Source: Aquila chrysaetos chrysaetos | Lineage: Eukaryota > Chordata > Aves > Accipitriformes > Accipitridae | Length of the DNA stretch: 64,000 bases | Direction of reading: 5' to 3' | NCBI RefSeq assembly: GCF_900496995.4 | Contig: NC_044018.1 | Location: forward strand, 12,300,501 to 12,364,500 | Shown: one piece after another, positions 36,301-43,377 of the stretch | Layout of the letters: each line of letters begins with the position of its first letter | Position numbering within the stretch: position 1 is the first letter of the stretch | Position numbers and translations under genes: made by a program | The notes under the pieces: generated by a model | What the model was told of the DNA's origin: nothing | Databases searched by the model: none | The model's input: only the letters and a program-made list of their open reading frames with translations

Positions 36301-38533
36301 CTGTCTCCACGTTCTGTAGTTACTTTTGCTGTAATCCTGGAGACTCACCACAAGAGGACTCCATCAGCATATACCAAGGGAGATACCTAGTTTCATGTGT
36401 GACAATGTATAGAGGCAGAGCTTTGTTTAAACCCTGCTAATAATGGCTTCCCATTACACATCTTTTTCAGTAAGCCTAAAGTTGTGTTCAAAATAGTAAT
36501 AATAATAATCATCATCATCATAATAAAAACAAGCTACATAATATCTTAGGTTTCATGCAGCCCTTAAATCCTTCCAGGTAATCTTGAGGCAGGATTTTCT
36601 AGGAAACATTATTCTACTAAAATACAGTTCATCTCAGCATACCAGTAAAGTAAGAAGTACTATGTGAATATCAAAGCTGATAGAAAAACATTGTGAGTAG
36701 GAGTGTGTGATTGTTCTGATAGAAGCTTTCTATTGTCCATGTATACCAAAAAGTAGAGTTTAAGAATTTCCCAGACTATAATTTGTAGCTTTTAGAATTT
36801 AACCTTGATGTTTCTCCAGCTTAGTTTTTATTAGAGTTTTCTTTAGCTAAGCTTTACTGTGTATGAATGAATTCCAATAGGTTTTTCTATTCTATTAAGA
36901 TCTTTTCTAATGAATTTATTCTTAAGCATTTGTCCTAACTTGTGCAATAATTGACCAGTGAAGTACACAGTCAGTACCAATGCCTGATAAATCTTTTGTC
37001 TTTAGGATATGGTTAACAGAAGAATTGCAATGGATATGATTCTTAAGGTGGCTGACTCTCAGCATCATCGACAGTTCATTTTGCTCACCCCACAACGCAT
37101 GAGGTAATATTGTTGTGTTGTATTTCCTGGTACAAGAATTACAAGGAAGTTCTGTTGCAAGGAGTATAACTTGAAAAAAGTGAATATGAGAGAAATTTTG
37201 CTGTTCGTAGCAGTAGAATGTCAACAATTACGCAGTTCATTGCTGATGTTTCTGGGAATTTAATAGGTTTTTCACCCTTCCTTACGTAAGGTCTCTTAAT
37301 ATGGTGGTTCAGTGGGACTTGAATCAGTTTATCTTAAGTAGAACAGCTTTTTGAAATGTTTTATTGTGTAGAGTAGGCTCCTGGTAGCTTTTTGCCCTGT
37401 ATCTTCCTCTCCCCTCCCAAAATTAACAGACGACTTTGCATTTTTCCATTTTTCCTATTAATACTACAGTACTTTCAAGATGTTTGTCATTTGAGTTGAT
37501 TTTTATTTTTTAATATCGCTGATCTAGAAACTGATAACTTAGCCCTTGTTTTCCTTTTTTAATCTAGTAGCCCAGAATTCTTTAAAAACCTCTCTACAAG
37601 TCCCTGGTAAAGCCATGCCTGGTTTAAGGGGACGGTCACTGTCTAACCTTCTGCAGCCAACTCTTTTCTCTATTAGCCAAATGTAATCAGTGAAGCCTGC
37701 TGAGGACAATTAAGCAGTCTTCAAAATTAAGTTTTTGAATTGTCTTAATTGTCTTCCCTTACTAAAATCTATAAAAAGTAGAATAATGGTATTCTGTTGT
37801 TGTTTAAGTAGAAATGCTTTGTGGGGAATTTCTGAAACCGTATTCAATAAACATATAGGAATTTTCTGTATGGTTACTGTTTAAAAGCTGAATAATTCAA
37901 GTGCAGCTTGGTTTTATTATATTTTGTTACATGTTGCATGTTCAGCAAACATTTAATTTAACAAAAGTACAGAGGCACCTTCAGAAAAAATACATTTAGG
38001 ATAATTGGTGGAGAAGCCTGTATAAATGTATGTTTAGTAACTTCGCTCATTCTTAGTATGATGTGAGTGATTATACATGTATAAAGTGTGTGCCACTTCA
38101 GGATCTGTAAGGCAAATATGAACTGTATTTGATCATTATTTCATTTAGAGTTTCTCTTAAAAGTACCTTTTCTATAATTAAGGTAGTCTAATTGTTAGAA
38201 ATTGCATGATTGAAATCAGTTGTGTTTACCTCAAGCTTTTAGTGAAGTCTGGCTCCAGTATCAGTTCAGTGAAGCCAGGAGTTCACCCCATGTTACTGTT
38301 TCTTAAAACTGTCAAAGAAAAAAGGAGTTATTTAAAGGAAAATATGTAATGGAAAGAATCAAATGAAAATACTAAAATTTCTGGAGAAGAAACATTGTGT
38401 AAATGTTGCATACTTTATGTTTAGTTCTCTGCCTACGTGTCCCCGTATTCGAATTCTCCGAATGCAAGACCCGGAAAGAGGCCAAAGAACGTTGAATTTC
38501 CAAAATAGGAATGACAAAGAGGAAGATCAATAA
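9249..38533 (+). CDS. SMC6: SMC6, complete coding region (26 coding exons, 1092 aa)
   Basis: Structural maintenance of chromosomes protein 6, ATPase of the nuclear SMC5/6 complex, which acts in recombination repair, replication-fork stability and SUMO-linked genome maintenance. The exons listed below join in phase to 3279 nt (1092 codons plus TAA), against 1091 residues in human SMC6 as I recall it. Domain order: acidic N-terminal tail (1-44); N-terminal ATPase half with Walker A GSNGSGKSS at residues 80-88 (Lys86); first coiled coil (about 215-455); hinge (about 475-670); return coil (about 675-937); C-terminal ATPase half with the ABC signature LSGGERS (990-996) and Walker B CLDEFD (1016-1021). 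All catalytic motifs look intact. The start ATG is at 9249, five bases after an acceptor (TTTCATTTTTCAG). The gene is head-to-head with GEN1 and convergent with VSNL1, as in human. Confidence 0.97.
9980..10203 (+). mobile_element. CR1 LINE 3'-end fragment
   Basis: Sense-oriented CR1 tail in SMC6 coding intron 1. Recognisable blocks are TTAGACTGGACAGTAGGAA, CTGAGAGGGTGGTCAAACAT, CAACAGACTTCCTAGAGAGG, TTGGTCAGCCCTGAAGTGGT, and a terminal GTAGGTCCCTTCCAACTGAA followed by short TCTATTCTAT repeats, the CR1 tail. It is 5'-truncated and its left boundary is approximate. Confidence 0.85.
10846..10963 (+). CDS. SMC6: SMC6 coding exon 2 (residues 45-84, start of Walker A)
   Basis: Encodes [20 protein letters not shown], the highly conserved SMC6 N-terminal ATPase strand, and the first part of Walker A (GSNG). 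Codon 84 (Ser) is split across the junction. Acceptor TTTAG at 10845, donor GTAAGTA at 10964. The 798-nt intron that follows has a G-run at about 11570 and nothing else recognised. Confidence 0.96.
11762..11867 (+). CDS. SMC6: SMC6 coding exon 3 (residues 84-119, Walker A lysine)
   Basis: Completes Walker A with GKSS (Lys86) and continues [20 protein letters not shown], the helix after the P-loop and an SMC6-typical segment. Acceptor ATTACAG at 11761; donor GTAAGT at 11868. The following 1167-nt intron shows nothing recognised beyond a T-rich 3' end. Confidence 0.96.
13035..13171 (+). CDS. SMC6: SMC6 coding exon 4 (residues 119-165)
   Basis: Encodes [20 protein letters not shown] followed by a segment ending [10 protein letters not shown], part of the N-terminal ATPase lobe. 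Acceptor TTTTTAG at 13034. Donor is GTTGGT at 13172, a weaker site than most in this gene, chosen because it keeps frame with the next exon ([11 protein letters not shown]). The intron is 552 nt. Confidence 0.93.
13724..13785 (+). CDS. SMC6: SMC6 coding exon 5 (residues 165-185)
   Basis: A 62-nt exon encoding [20 protein letters not shown]. Acceptor ACCATTAG at 13723; donor GTAATT at 13786. The 899-nt intron that follows is AT-rich and without recognised elements. Confidence 0.95.
14685..14765 (+). CDS. SMC6: SMC6 coding exon 6 (residues 186-212, Q-loop region)
   Basis: Encodes [20 protein letters not shown] and then NEGDKYK. The Gln in VLTQE is at the position of the ATPase Q-loop. Acceptor TTCTTACAG; donor GTAAGA. 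The 1507-nt intron that follows is mostly occupied by the nested LTRs at 14874-16025. Confidence 0.96.
14874..16025 (-). mobile_element. Older solo LTR (avian ERV), antisense, split by a younger LTR
   Basis: On the plus strand this begins TGTTGTGGTTTAACTCAGG, the reverse complement of the usual ...GTTAAACCACNACA end of a common avian ERV LTR family. It ends CTCTATCCCAGCCAGACTCA and GTACA, the reverse complement of the family start. The two parts, 14874-15186 and 15764-16025, add to about 570 bp without the duplicated ATGAC, a full LTR length. They are separated by a plus-strand LTR. Landmarks in the right part: GGAATATCTCTTTGG and ATCAACATTGTTTTGGTCA. The position corresponding to its TATA box is decayed. 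No internal retroviral genes are present. No clear target duplication was seen at the outer ends. Family assignment (ERVL-like) is from memory. Confidence 0.8.
15187..15763 (+). mobile_element. Solo LTR (avian ERV, ERVL-like) inserted into the older LTR
   Basis: A 577-bp LTR starting TGTGCTGGTTTTGGCTGGGA and ending AACCATGACA, flanked by a perfect 5-bp target duplication ATGAC (15182-15186 and 15764-15768). It carries a TATA box TATATAAA at 15442-15449 and an ATTAAA poly(A) signal at 15631-15636, both on the plus strand and so in SMC6 sense. The insertion interrupts an antisense LTR of a related type. The TG...CA ends and 5-bp duplication fit an ERVL- or ERVK-type integrase. No gag, pol or env sequence is attached. 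Confidence 0.9.
16273..16374 (+). CDS. SMC6: SMC6 coding exon 7 (residues 213-246)
   Basis: Encodes [20 protein letters not shown] followed by [14 protein letters not shown], the transition from the ATPase lobe into the first coiled coil. Acceptor CCGTTTTAG; donor GTATGT. The intron is 191 nt. Confidence 0.96.
16566..16685 (+). CDS. SMC6: SMC6 coding exon 8 (residues 247-286)
   Basis: Coiled-coil segment starting [18 protein letters not shown] and ending [12 protein letters not shown], the latter conserved with human (LKHEMAWAV). Acceptor TTTTTTTAAG; donor GTAAAT. It is followed by the shortest intron of the gene (104 nt). Confidence 0.95.
16790..16888 (+). CDS. SMC6: SMC6 coding exon 9 (residues 287-319)
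   Basis: Coiled-coil segment [20 protein letters not shown] through LEECQ. Acceptor TCTATTTAG at 16789; donor GTACGT. The 1109-nt intron that follows has no recognised repeat. Confidence 0.94.
17998..18144 (+). CDS. SMC6: SMC6 coding exon 10 (residues 320-368)
   Basis: Coiled coil: [20 protein letters not shown], then [20 protein letters not shown] and AE. Acceptor ACCAAAG at 17997 has a weak pyrimidine tract, but the frame and homology to human (LKADVVAKKRAYNEAE) are clear. Donor GTAGGC. The intron is 381 nt. Confidence 0.95.
18526..18614 (+). CDS. SMC6: SMC6 coding exon 11 (residues 369-398)
   Basis: Coiled coil: [20 protein letters not shown] then RKRIEELKS. Acceptor TTCATAG; donor GTAAGT; the last codon is split (AG/T). 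The intron is 499 nt. Confidence 0.95.
19114..19278 (+). CDS. SMC6: SMC6 coding exon 12 (residues 398-453)
   Basis: Coiled coil: [20 protein letters not shown], then a Gln-rich [18 protein letters not shown]. Acceptor TTTTCTAG; donor GTAAGT; codon 453 is split. The intron is 996 nt and holds nothing recognised. Confidence 0.95.
20275..20453 (+). CDS. SMC6: SMC6 coding exon 13 (residues 453-513, entry to hinge)
   Basis: End of the descending coil ([13 protein letters not shown]) followed by [20 protein letters not shown] and HKPVGPLG, the conserved start of the SMC6 hinge. Acceptor TTCTTTTAG; donor GTAAGA. The 1095-nt intron that follows contains the unexplained minus-strand open frame at 20805-21215. 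Confidence 0.96.
20805..21215 (-). other. unidentified 136-codon open frame in an SMC6 intron
   Basis: The minus-strand ORF starts [20 protein letters not shown] and ends [12 protein letters not shown]. It is long for AT-rich intron and has mixed amino-acid use, but I recognise no family. A run of A on its sense strand (plus-strand T-run about 20932-20947) becomes a Lys stretch in the middle, and a perfect 22-bp palindrome lies at 21029-21050. It could be a chance ORF, or a decayed retrocopy in antisense whose A-run marks the poly(A) end (inference). No promoter or splice signals support expression. Confidence 0.2.
21029..21050. repeat. perfect 22-bp palindrome
   Basis: The half-site GCCAAGTACTT at 21029-21039 is followed immediately by its exact reverse complement at 21040-21050, with no spacer. 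It lies inside the unidentified minus-strand open frame. Confidence 0.95.
21549..21750 (+). CDS. SMC6: SMC6 coding exon 14 (residues 513-580, hinge)
   Basis: The largest coding exon. Encodes [20 protein letters not shown], then [40 protein letters not shown] and RH. This is the SMC6 hinge, which dimerises with the SMC5 hinge and contributes to DNA binding. Acceptor TTTACTTAG; donor GTGAGT. The intron is 138 nt. Confidence 0.96.
21889..22003 (+). CDS. SMC6: SMC6 coding exon 15 (residues 580-618, hinge)
   Basis: Encodes [20 protein letters not shown] then [19 protein letters not shown], strongly conserved with the human hinge. Acceptor TTTCTTTAG; donor GTAAGG. The following intron is the longest between coding exons of the gene (2782 nt). 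Confidence 0.96.
22030..22930 (-). repeat. possible decayed LTR-like repeat, antisense (uncertain)
   Basis: This part of the 2.8-kb SMC6 intron is unusually GC-balanced and free of homopolymers. Read on the minus strand it has an AATAAAGAG poly(A)-like signal (plus strand about 22732-22740) near GGAAGCCACCAATT. It resembles avian LTR composition, but no family or boundaries could be fixed. It may instead be unique intron. Confidence 0.2.
23586..24185 (+). mobile_element. Solo LTR (same avian ERV family as 15187-15763)
   Basis: A 600-bp LTR from TGCCCTGATTTTGGCTGGGA to AACCGCGACA. It shares long blocks with the first LTR (for example CAGCTGACCCAAACTGGCC) and carries TATATAAA at 23856-23863. 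The flanking 5-mers are GAACC (23581-23585) and GAGCC (24186-24190), a target duplication with one mismatch, suggesting an older or drifted insertion. It contains TTA- and TTTC-rich microsatellite sequence (about 23970-24037) and a C-run (about 24074-24087). The usual ATTAAA before ACTGT reads GTTAAA here (about 24038). It is in SMC6 sense orientation and lacks internal retroviral sequence. Confidence 0.88.
24786..24946 (+). CDS. SMC6: SMC6 coding exon 16 (residues 619-672, end of hinge)
   Basis: Encodes [40 protein letters not shown] and [13 protein letters not shown]. [17 protein letters not shown] is a hallmark of SMC6. Acceptor TTTTTCAG; donor GTTAGC, a less common donor kept because the next exon joins in frame. 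The 1737-nt intron that follows is AT-rich and without recognised elements. Confidence 0.95.
26684..26819 (+). CDS. SMC6: SMC6 coding exon 17 (residues 672-717)
   Basis: Start of the ascending coiled coil: [20 protein letters not shown] then [19 protein letters not shown]. Acceptor TTATAAAG is pyrimidine-poor. Donor GTAAAA. The 954-nt intron that follows contains a chance minus-strand open frame, a C-run near 27054 and a T-run near 27102. Confidence 0.93.
27774..27854 (+). CDS. SMC6: SMC6 coding exon 18 (residues 718-744)
   Basis: Encodes [20 protein letters not shown] then SVDIRTL, matching human [14 protein letters not shown]. Acceptor TTCTTTTCAG; donor GTAAGA. The intron is 673 nt. Confidence 0.96.
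28528..28698 (+). CDS. SMC6: SMC6 coding exon 19 (residues 745-801)
   Basis: Very charged coiled coil: [20 protein letters not shown], then a Lys/Glu-rich stretch ending [11 protein letters not shown]. Acceptor TTTTGACAG; donor GTAACA. The 1700-nt intron that follows has a GT-rich low-complexity tract near 29760-29860 and nothing else recognised. Confidence 0.95.
30399..30536 (+). CDS. SMC6: SMC6 coding exon 20 (residues 802-847)
   Basis: Encodes [40 protein letters not shown] and KEKELE. Human has DELNLADSEVDNQKR at this point. Acceptor TTCCAAACAG; donor GTAGGT. The intron is 742 nt. Confidence 0.96.
31279..31424 (+). CDS. SMC6: SMC6 coding exon 21 (residues 848-896)
   Basis: Coiled coil: [40 protein letters not shown] and HGNREEIV; the Gln codon is split (CA/G). 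Acceptor TACTTTAG; donor GTAAGT. The intron is 692 nt. Confidence 0.95.
32117..32242 (+). CDS. SMC6: SMC6 coding exon 22 (residues 896-938)
   Basis: End of the coiled coil: [40 protein letters not shown] and FL. Acceptor AAAACAG; donor GTGAGT. The 1430-nt intron that follows shows no recognised mobile element and contains a chance minus-strand open frame near its 3' end. Confidence 0.95.
33673..33778 (+). CDS. SMC6: SMC6 coding exon 23 (residues 938-973)
   Basis: Return to the ATPase head: [20 protein letters not shown] then [14 protein letters not shown]. Human has [20 protein letters not shown]. The acceptor is ATGTAAG, with the pyrimidine tract some 15 bases upstream. Donor GTAAGT. The intron is 1295 nt, AT-rich, nothing recognised. 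Confidence 0.95.
35074..35226 (+). CDS. SMC6: SMC6 coding exon 24 (residues 974-1024, signature motif and Walker B)
   Basis: Carries the catalytic core of the C-terminal half: [20 protein letters not shown] (ABC signature LSGGERS at 990-996) and [10 protein letters not shown] (Walker B with catalytic Glu1019). Both are intact. Acceptor TTTCAAG; donor GTATAG. The 1779-nt intron that follows has an A/C-rich tract (about 35336-35376) and T/G homopolymer sequence (about 35637-35697). Confidence 0.97.
36496..36530. repeat. AAT/ATC trinucleotide microsatellite
   Basis: A run of AAT units followed by ATC units in SMC6 coding intron 24. Confidence 0.85.
37006..37103 (+). CDS. SMC6: SMC6 coding exon 25 (residues 1025-1057)
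   Basis: Encodes [20 protein letters not shown] then [12 protein letters not shown], the D-loop/H-loop part of the ATPase head. Acceptor TTGTCTTTAG; donor GTAATA. The 1321-nt intron that follows contains nothing recognised. Confidence 0.96.
38425..38533 (+). CDS. SMC6: SMC6 last coding exon (residues 1057-1092 and stop)
   Basis: Encodes [20 protein letters not shown] then [16 protein letters not shown] and TAA at 38531. Human ends with a similar IRILRMSDPERGQTTLPF block and an acidic tail, so the C-terminus appears complete. Acceptor TATGTTTAG. Confidence 0.95.
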
Positions 38534-38870
38534 GTATCTCTGTGTATGAATATGGCATACTATTGAGGATAAATGTGTAATGATGTGTGTAAAGTTATTA
38601 CTTCCTGATGCTGGATAAGGGGATCTTTTGTTAGATACTGTCAGGAAAAGAAGAGGTTCTCGTATTTTTATTTTTTAAGAATTACTGGATGTGTACAGAC
38701 TAAGAATAAACAGTTTTAATGATGAGAAAACCCTGAATGTTCAGTTGGTATTTTTAACTAGTAGAATTTTTTTATCAGTTGTTCTGTTTTTTCTTCTGGA
38801 AAAGATGAAATATATTTTGTATAATTATGGAGTAATATTTTAATAAACAGTGAGAACTGATACTTGTGGT
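38534..38870 (+). other. SMC6: SMC6 3' UTR with two AATAAA signals
   Basis: AATAAA occurs at 38705-38710 and 38842-38847, each followed by T- and GT-rich sequence suitable for cleavage. Either could end the message, giving a 3' UTR of about 200 or 340 nt. Further AATAAA copies (39220-39225, about 39714, and near 40914) leave room for longer forms. The end used is not determined from sequence. Confidence 0.6.
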
Positions 38871-40124
38871 AATGTTTTAGTGTCTCTACACAGTTAAACT
38901 TTGCATTAAGTTAAAAATGTTGGTTTCTTCCTAGCTCTGCTTTATTTCCTAAACATGTGCTAATTAATACATGTAAAACATGTGTTTCATTTTTTTCCAG
39001 TGGAACCATAGCAGCTGAACATGAGAAACTATCAGTACTTACAGTGTATACTTTCATAATTAGAGAAGAGAAAAATTTATCTGCAGTGTATTCTCTGGGC
39101 AGGACAAAAATGCTTTTATTTCTTTGTAAAGAGTTTATGGGGAAGAGTTTGAGATTCTTTGGACATGAGCTTATACAACCTAGCAAATTGTGGCTTTATA
39201 AACTTATATTCTTATTTCCAATAAACTAAGTTCTTGCACAGTCTGAGTTTGCAGATATAGACTAAATCAGTAGACACTCATATTATAACAAACTGAAGTG
39301 ACAGAAGTCCTTCCAATATAGAGGAACGAAGTAGAATAAGAATTTTGGGAAATAATACAGTAACTTTTTTACAGCATTGTAGGCCTGCATTTTGTTGGGT
39401 GTCCCTGCCCCCCCTCCCCTGGGACTATACTAGAGCAGTTAAAATAAAATAAACTTGCTTTATTTAAATAATACAAGTATTTACTGGGGATAAGAGGGAG
39501 AAAGAAGAGCCAGATTTTTCAAACTGCCCCAAATTAACTTTTTTCTGTTCTCCTTTCTCCAGGAACTTGAAATTGTTGGGAGCTCTTCAAAAACAATCAC
39601 TTTTTAGAGTTCAGACGTACTTTTTTTTAATGTTATGGGGATACAAGCCATTGAGACTATTCAGAGAACAGTTCTGCAGTTTCTACAGTTATTTACTGAA
39701 TAGCAATTCCTCAATAAAACCTCATTGCAGTGTAAGTTTTAACTCGACTTTGTAGCTGAATTTGTTTTTAGCCGCTGCGCAGTATTTTGTATTCTTTAAT
39801 GTTGCTTAGTTTTTACACAAACATGTATTAAACTTGTAGGTATCTCTAAAATATGGGAGCTAGATAAGAATTGAAGGAAATACACTGAGAAAGCTAGCTG
39901 CAGTTCTAGTGCATTCTAACTGTAGGAATTAAGTCTAGTGATCTCTTGAAGGCTTCAGATGTTTACTTCTGAAAGCCCAGGATAACGGGCCAACAGACTC
40001 ATAGCAGCCTTGAGGAGGTTACTGACAAAACAGGATCAGGCTTTTTGTTGAAGTGCGTGGCAGAAGAGAGACAGATAGCAATCGTAAATTGAAGTGGGGA
40101 GGTTCTGGCTGGATAAACTGGCGG

Positions 40125-40305
40125 GAGGGACTGCTCATGATAAAGATATGAGGCGTTTGAGCATGTTGTCCTAAGAGGCTATAGAATCTCCATCCTTGGA
40201 GGCTTTCAGGGTCTGATTAGACTGCTGCATCTCCTTCAAGCAGGGAGTTGGACAAAAGACCCCTGAAGGTCCCTACCAAACTAAACAATTCCATAATACT
40301 GTGGT
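40125..40305 (+). mobile_element. CR1 LINE 3'-end fragment
   Basis: Plus-strand CR1 tail: AGAATCTCCATCCTTGGAGG, CTTTCAGGGTCTGATTAGAC, then GCAGGGAGTTGGAC and GAAGGTCCCTACCAAACTAA with a degraded CATAAT end. The left boundary is approximate. Confidence 0.75.
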
Positions 40306-40360
40306 TTGATGGAATATAAAAGATACTTAGAACTTCAGGATTATGTGAAAATACTGGAGC

Positions 40361-40401
40361 TGGGGGAGGGGGGGGGGGGGGGGCGGGGGGGGCGGGGGGG
40401 A
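40361..40401 (+). repeat. poly-G tract, G-quadruplex-capable
   Basis: About 41 bases that are nearly all G, broken only by one T, one A and two single Cs, about 55 bases after the CR1 fragment. On the plus strand it could form G-quadruplexes. The exact length is likely to be unreliable in any assembly. Confidence 0.9.
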
Positions 40402-42389
40402 GTCATACAAAGTGCCTGCTTGGCAAAACTTGTCTGGAACACAAGTCCAGTTTGTTTGTATTGGGAGTCCTCGATACTATTATGTGATCATGAACCATGT
40501 GTTAAGTTTGACTTGATTTTATGAGGAAACTAGAATGTTTCAGACCCTTTTACAATATGAAATGATAGAATGGCATAGCATTATTTCCTCCTGATTTTCT
40601 TCATCATCCAAAAAAGTAAGAGTGAAGAGGCAGGAGAGAAAGCATTTATCTTCATTAGTAGTTTTATAATGAGTTATGTGGAGAAAAGAGCTTAAGGAAA
40701 ATTACCACATTCCTACTGAGCTAACACTTCAGCTTTCTCCCAAGTCTTCTATAGACTTACTTGAAATATTGGAGCAGTTGGCAACAATTCTGGTCTTTGG
40801 TTCAAATCAATAGATTGTATTTATTCTGATCTAGCACTGTACTTGATGAAAATGTGTGCCTGACTGTGTAATTATTATAAACAACTGTTTTCATGGTAGA
40901 TGATTAGTTCTGAATAAACAATTACTGAAGAACTTGCTTGGATGCACTTCTTTTTGCAGTGATCCTACCAAGGTCTCAAAACTATCTTATTCTTGGTACT
41001 TTAAATACAGAGTTTACTATACCAGCTACCTAGAGAGAATTGCAGTGCTGATGTTACATTTTCTGACTGTTTGTATCGTTGGCCATTTTGGATGGCAATG
41101 CATTGCTTAACACTGCATTAAAGTAAATGGAGCCTGTCCAGCTACATAAATCTGAGGTGCAAAGAAATGTAGAATGAGGTACTGCTTCTCTAATAAGTAT
41201 ATGTAAACCAGGGGGGCGTAAATTCCCAGGAATATTCAACATCCTCTCTATAACTAGTAGTTTAAGCCTAAGTGGAAACAATAGGCATATCATTCTCAGA
41301 AGTATGTAACATTTTCAGAATGTGTGTTTTTAAGTTACAGCCAAACGTACAAAGTATACCACTCTTTAATTTGCTAAGACTATTACCTGTGTAGTCTAAG
41401 TAAAATTCTGGTATTAAAAAATGTAGTTGAAAGTTCTGCCTTTTGCTGTTTGTTTGGAATATGAAGAAACTTAAATATGAGAGGATGGCTGTGGTTGTGG
41501 CAACAACTGACTCTGTGTTTCCCCCACCATGTTTGTTAGCAAAATGTATAAAATTTTGTTGGGTTTTTTTTCCCCCTCAAGTTTAAGATGAACTTCACTT
41601 TTTAAAGTTGAAAATACAGAGAATGATTTGGTTTGTGTCATGTTTTATTGTTTTGATTTTTAGCTATTAAGAGTACCGTCTCGTTTCTTCATAAGGTAAA
41701 GAAGAAATATCAAACATGCAATTATAAGATGTTCAGACTATTTTTTTTTTAATCCTGCAAGCAACCAACTGTTTAAAGCAACTGGGAAATGTGGTGTAGG
41801 AAAGATTTTCATCTGCAATTTCTACAGTCTGCTAGTTCTTGATGCTTTCCTAGGGCTGTGCAGAACTTGTATTTGCCACAGTATAAACTTGATTGATTCA
41901 CATAGAATTGAGGAGGAAGGTGGTTCTCTTCACTATCCCTTCTCAATCATCATACTTTGATTAATTTATCAATAAGTACTCATTTTTAACAACATGCCTG
42001 TTTATATTAAACCTGGGGTAGTTTATTGTCATATGGTAAGAGAAAAGACTCTTATGTAAGGAGGGAAAAACATTAGACCAGGTTTAGACCAAGCAAATAA
42101 ACTGTATTTGACTTCCAGCTAGCTTGAAAAGCTGTGTAAGCACAGGTCTAGTAGGTATACTGTCAAATCTTAGAGGATAAACAGCTGCTCTGTGGGTAAA
42201 CACAAGAACTACAACTTTTGGTTTCGTATAAAATGACTCTTCTAGTGGGTTGAGTGCGTGCAAAGAAGTTTTCTTCATGCTTTCATAATGAAATATATAT
42301 TTCTCAGTAGTACAGTGACAGATAATTAAAGAGATTGAACTTTTTTTTTTCCTATTACTGTGGTAAAGACATGAAATAAGAATTAGGGG

Positions 42390-43179
42390 AAAAGGTCAAA
42401 TGTTATAAATTTATTTTGGGACATATATATTGCAACCTCTGTGGAAGCTTTTGAAAATTCAGGCAAAGATCAATACACTTCCAATAAAACCTTTAAACTT
42501 CCAATAAAACAATATTTTAAACATTATATATATATATATTTATATATATTTTTAATTAAGGGATCATTTTAGCAGGATTTTCTTTTTTTTTTTTTTTTAT
42601 ACTGCATTCCTCTGACATAGCTCTTTCCAGATTGAAGGGATGCAAATGAGGTAAGAATTAAGGCAAACCTAAAAGGCATGCAAATGAAGTACATTTATAT
42701 CCACTGACAATACAAGCACATGTGTGGATCAGACTTAAGAGCTGAGGAACTCTTCCCCTCTGTCTGTCCAGTACTACTTTACAGCAGAATGGTGACATGA
42801 TTTATAATAAACAGTTAACATTACCATGGGAATTCAGTGTCACTAACATTACTCAGTCTAGGAGACACAGAGCTAGCATCAGTAAAACATGAACAATAAA
42901 TAATATAATTCACTGCAGCACAGGACTGCTGCACAGGCTTCAGAGGAATAGGGTTGTTATGAAATGACATTGCACACATCACGTTGTGGCAGTTTATTTT
43001 TATAATATATACTTTTAAAATTCTTTAGCAAATGACATTCTCATGCACACAAGTGTTTCAAACACAAGAAGCAAGTCCATTTATAGGTAGTCCAAGCAAA
43101 TTTTTGTGTGTGTGGAAATAGCTGCAAACTGAATGGAACATTAAACTTCTGTGCAGTCTATGACGCGTTGTACACAAGC
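42390..43179 (-). other. VSNL1: VSNL1 3' UTR (probable)
   Basis: Downstream of the VSNL1 stop in minus orientation. A minus-strand AATAAA (plus 42410-42415) is the best candidate end. Other TTTATT copies in the AT-rich stretch at 42515-42560 are possible. The segment includes a TA microsatellite (about 42526-42550), a T-run (about 42583-42598) and a 14-bp direct repeat ACTTCCAATAAAAC at 42477-42490 and 42497-42510. The UTR end is inferred. Confidence 0.5.
42526..42550. repeat. TA dinucleotide microsatellite
   Basis: An interrupted (TA)n tract within the probable VSNL1 3' UTR. Confidence 0.9.
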
Positions 43180-43377
43180 TCATTTTTGAATGTCACACTG
43201 CAGGAGTAATACAATGGAAGGATCACTCTTTGCAGCTTCTTTGAATTCATCCAGTGTGATCTGGTCATCTTTGTTCTTATCCATCTTACTGAAGATCTTG
43301 TCTACCCGTTGCTCAGGCGTCAGACCATCCTCATTCATTTTCATCATTATCACAGTGCCCACCATTTTGTAGATGGC
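43180..43377 (-). CDS. VSNL1: VSNL1 last coding exon (residues 127-191)
   Basis: Visinin-like protein 1 (VILIP-1), a myristoylated neuronal calcium-sensor protein that changes membrane binding with calcium. This minus-strand exon encodes [20 protein letters not shown] through [12 protein letters not shown] and TGA at 43182-43180. The EF-hand 4 loop [12 protein letters not shown] is at residues 161-172. The acceptor, read on the minus strand, is TTCTTTTCAAAG just before GCCATC. The sequence appears identical or nearly so to human VSNL1, as expected for this extremely conserved protein. Confidence 0.97.
   Translation of the reverse strand, partial: AIYKMVGTVIMMKMNEDGLTPEQRVDKIFSKMDKNKDDQITLDEFKEAAKSDPSIVLLLQCDIQK

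Larger units (their letters stand above)
38871..42399. other. intergenic gap between convergent SMC6 and VSNL1
   Basis: AT-rich. It holds a CR1 tail, a long G-run and scattered AATAAA signals in SMC6 sense, with no convincing coding sequence. The ORF at 38957-39229 has no recognisable domain and lies just past the SMC6 poly(A) signals, so it is not called a gene. Confidence 0.6.
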
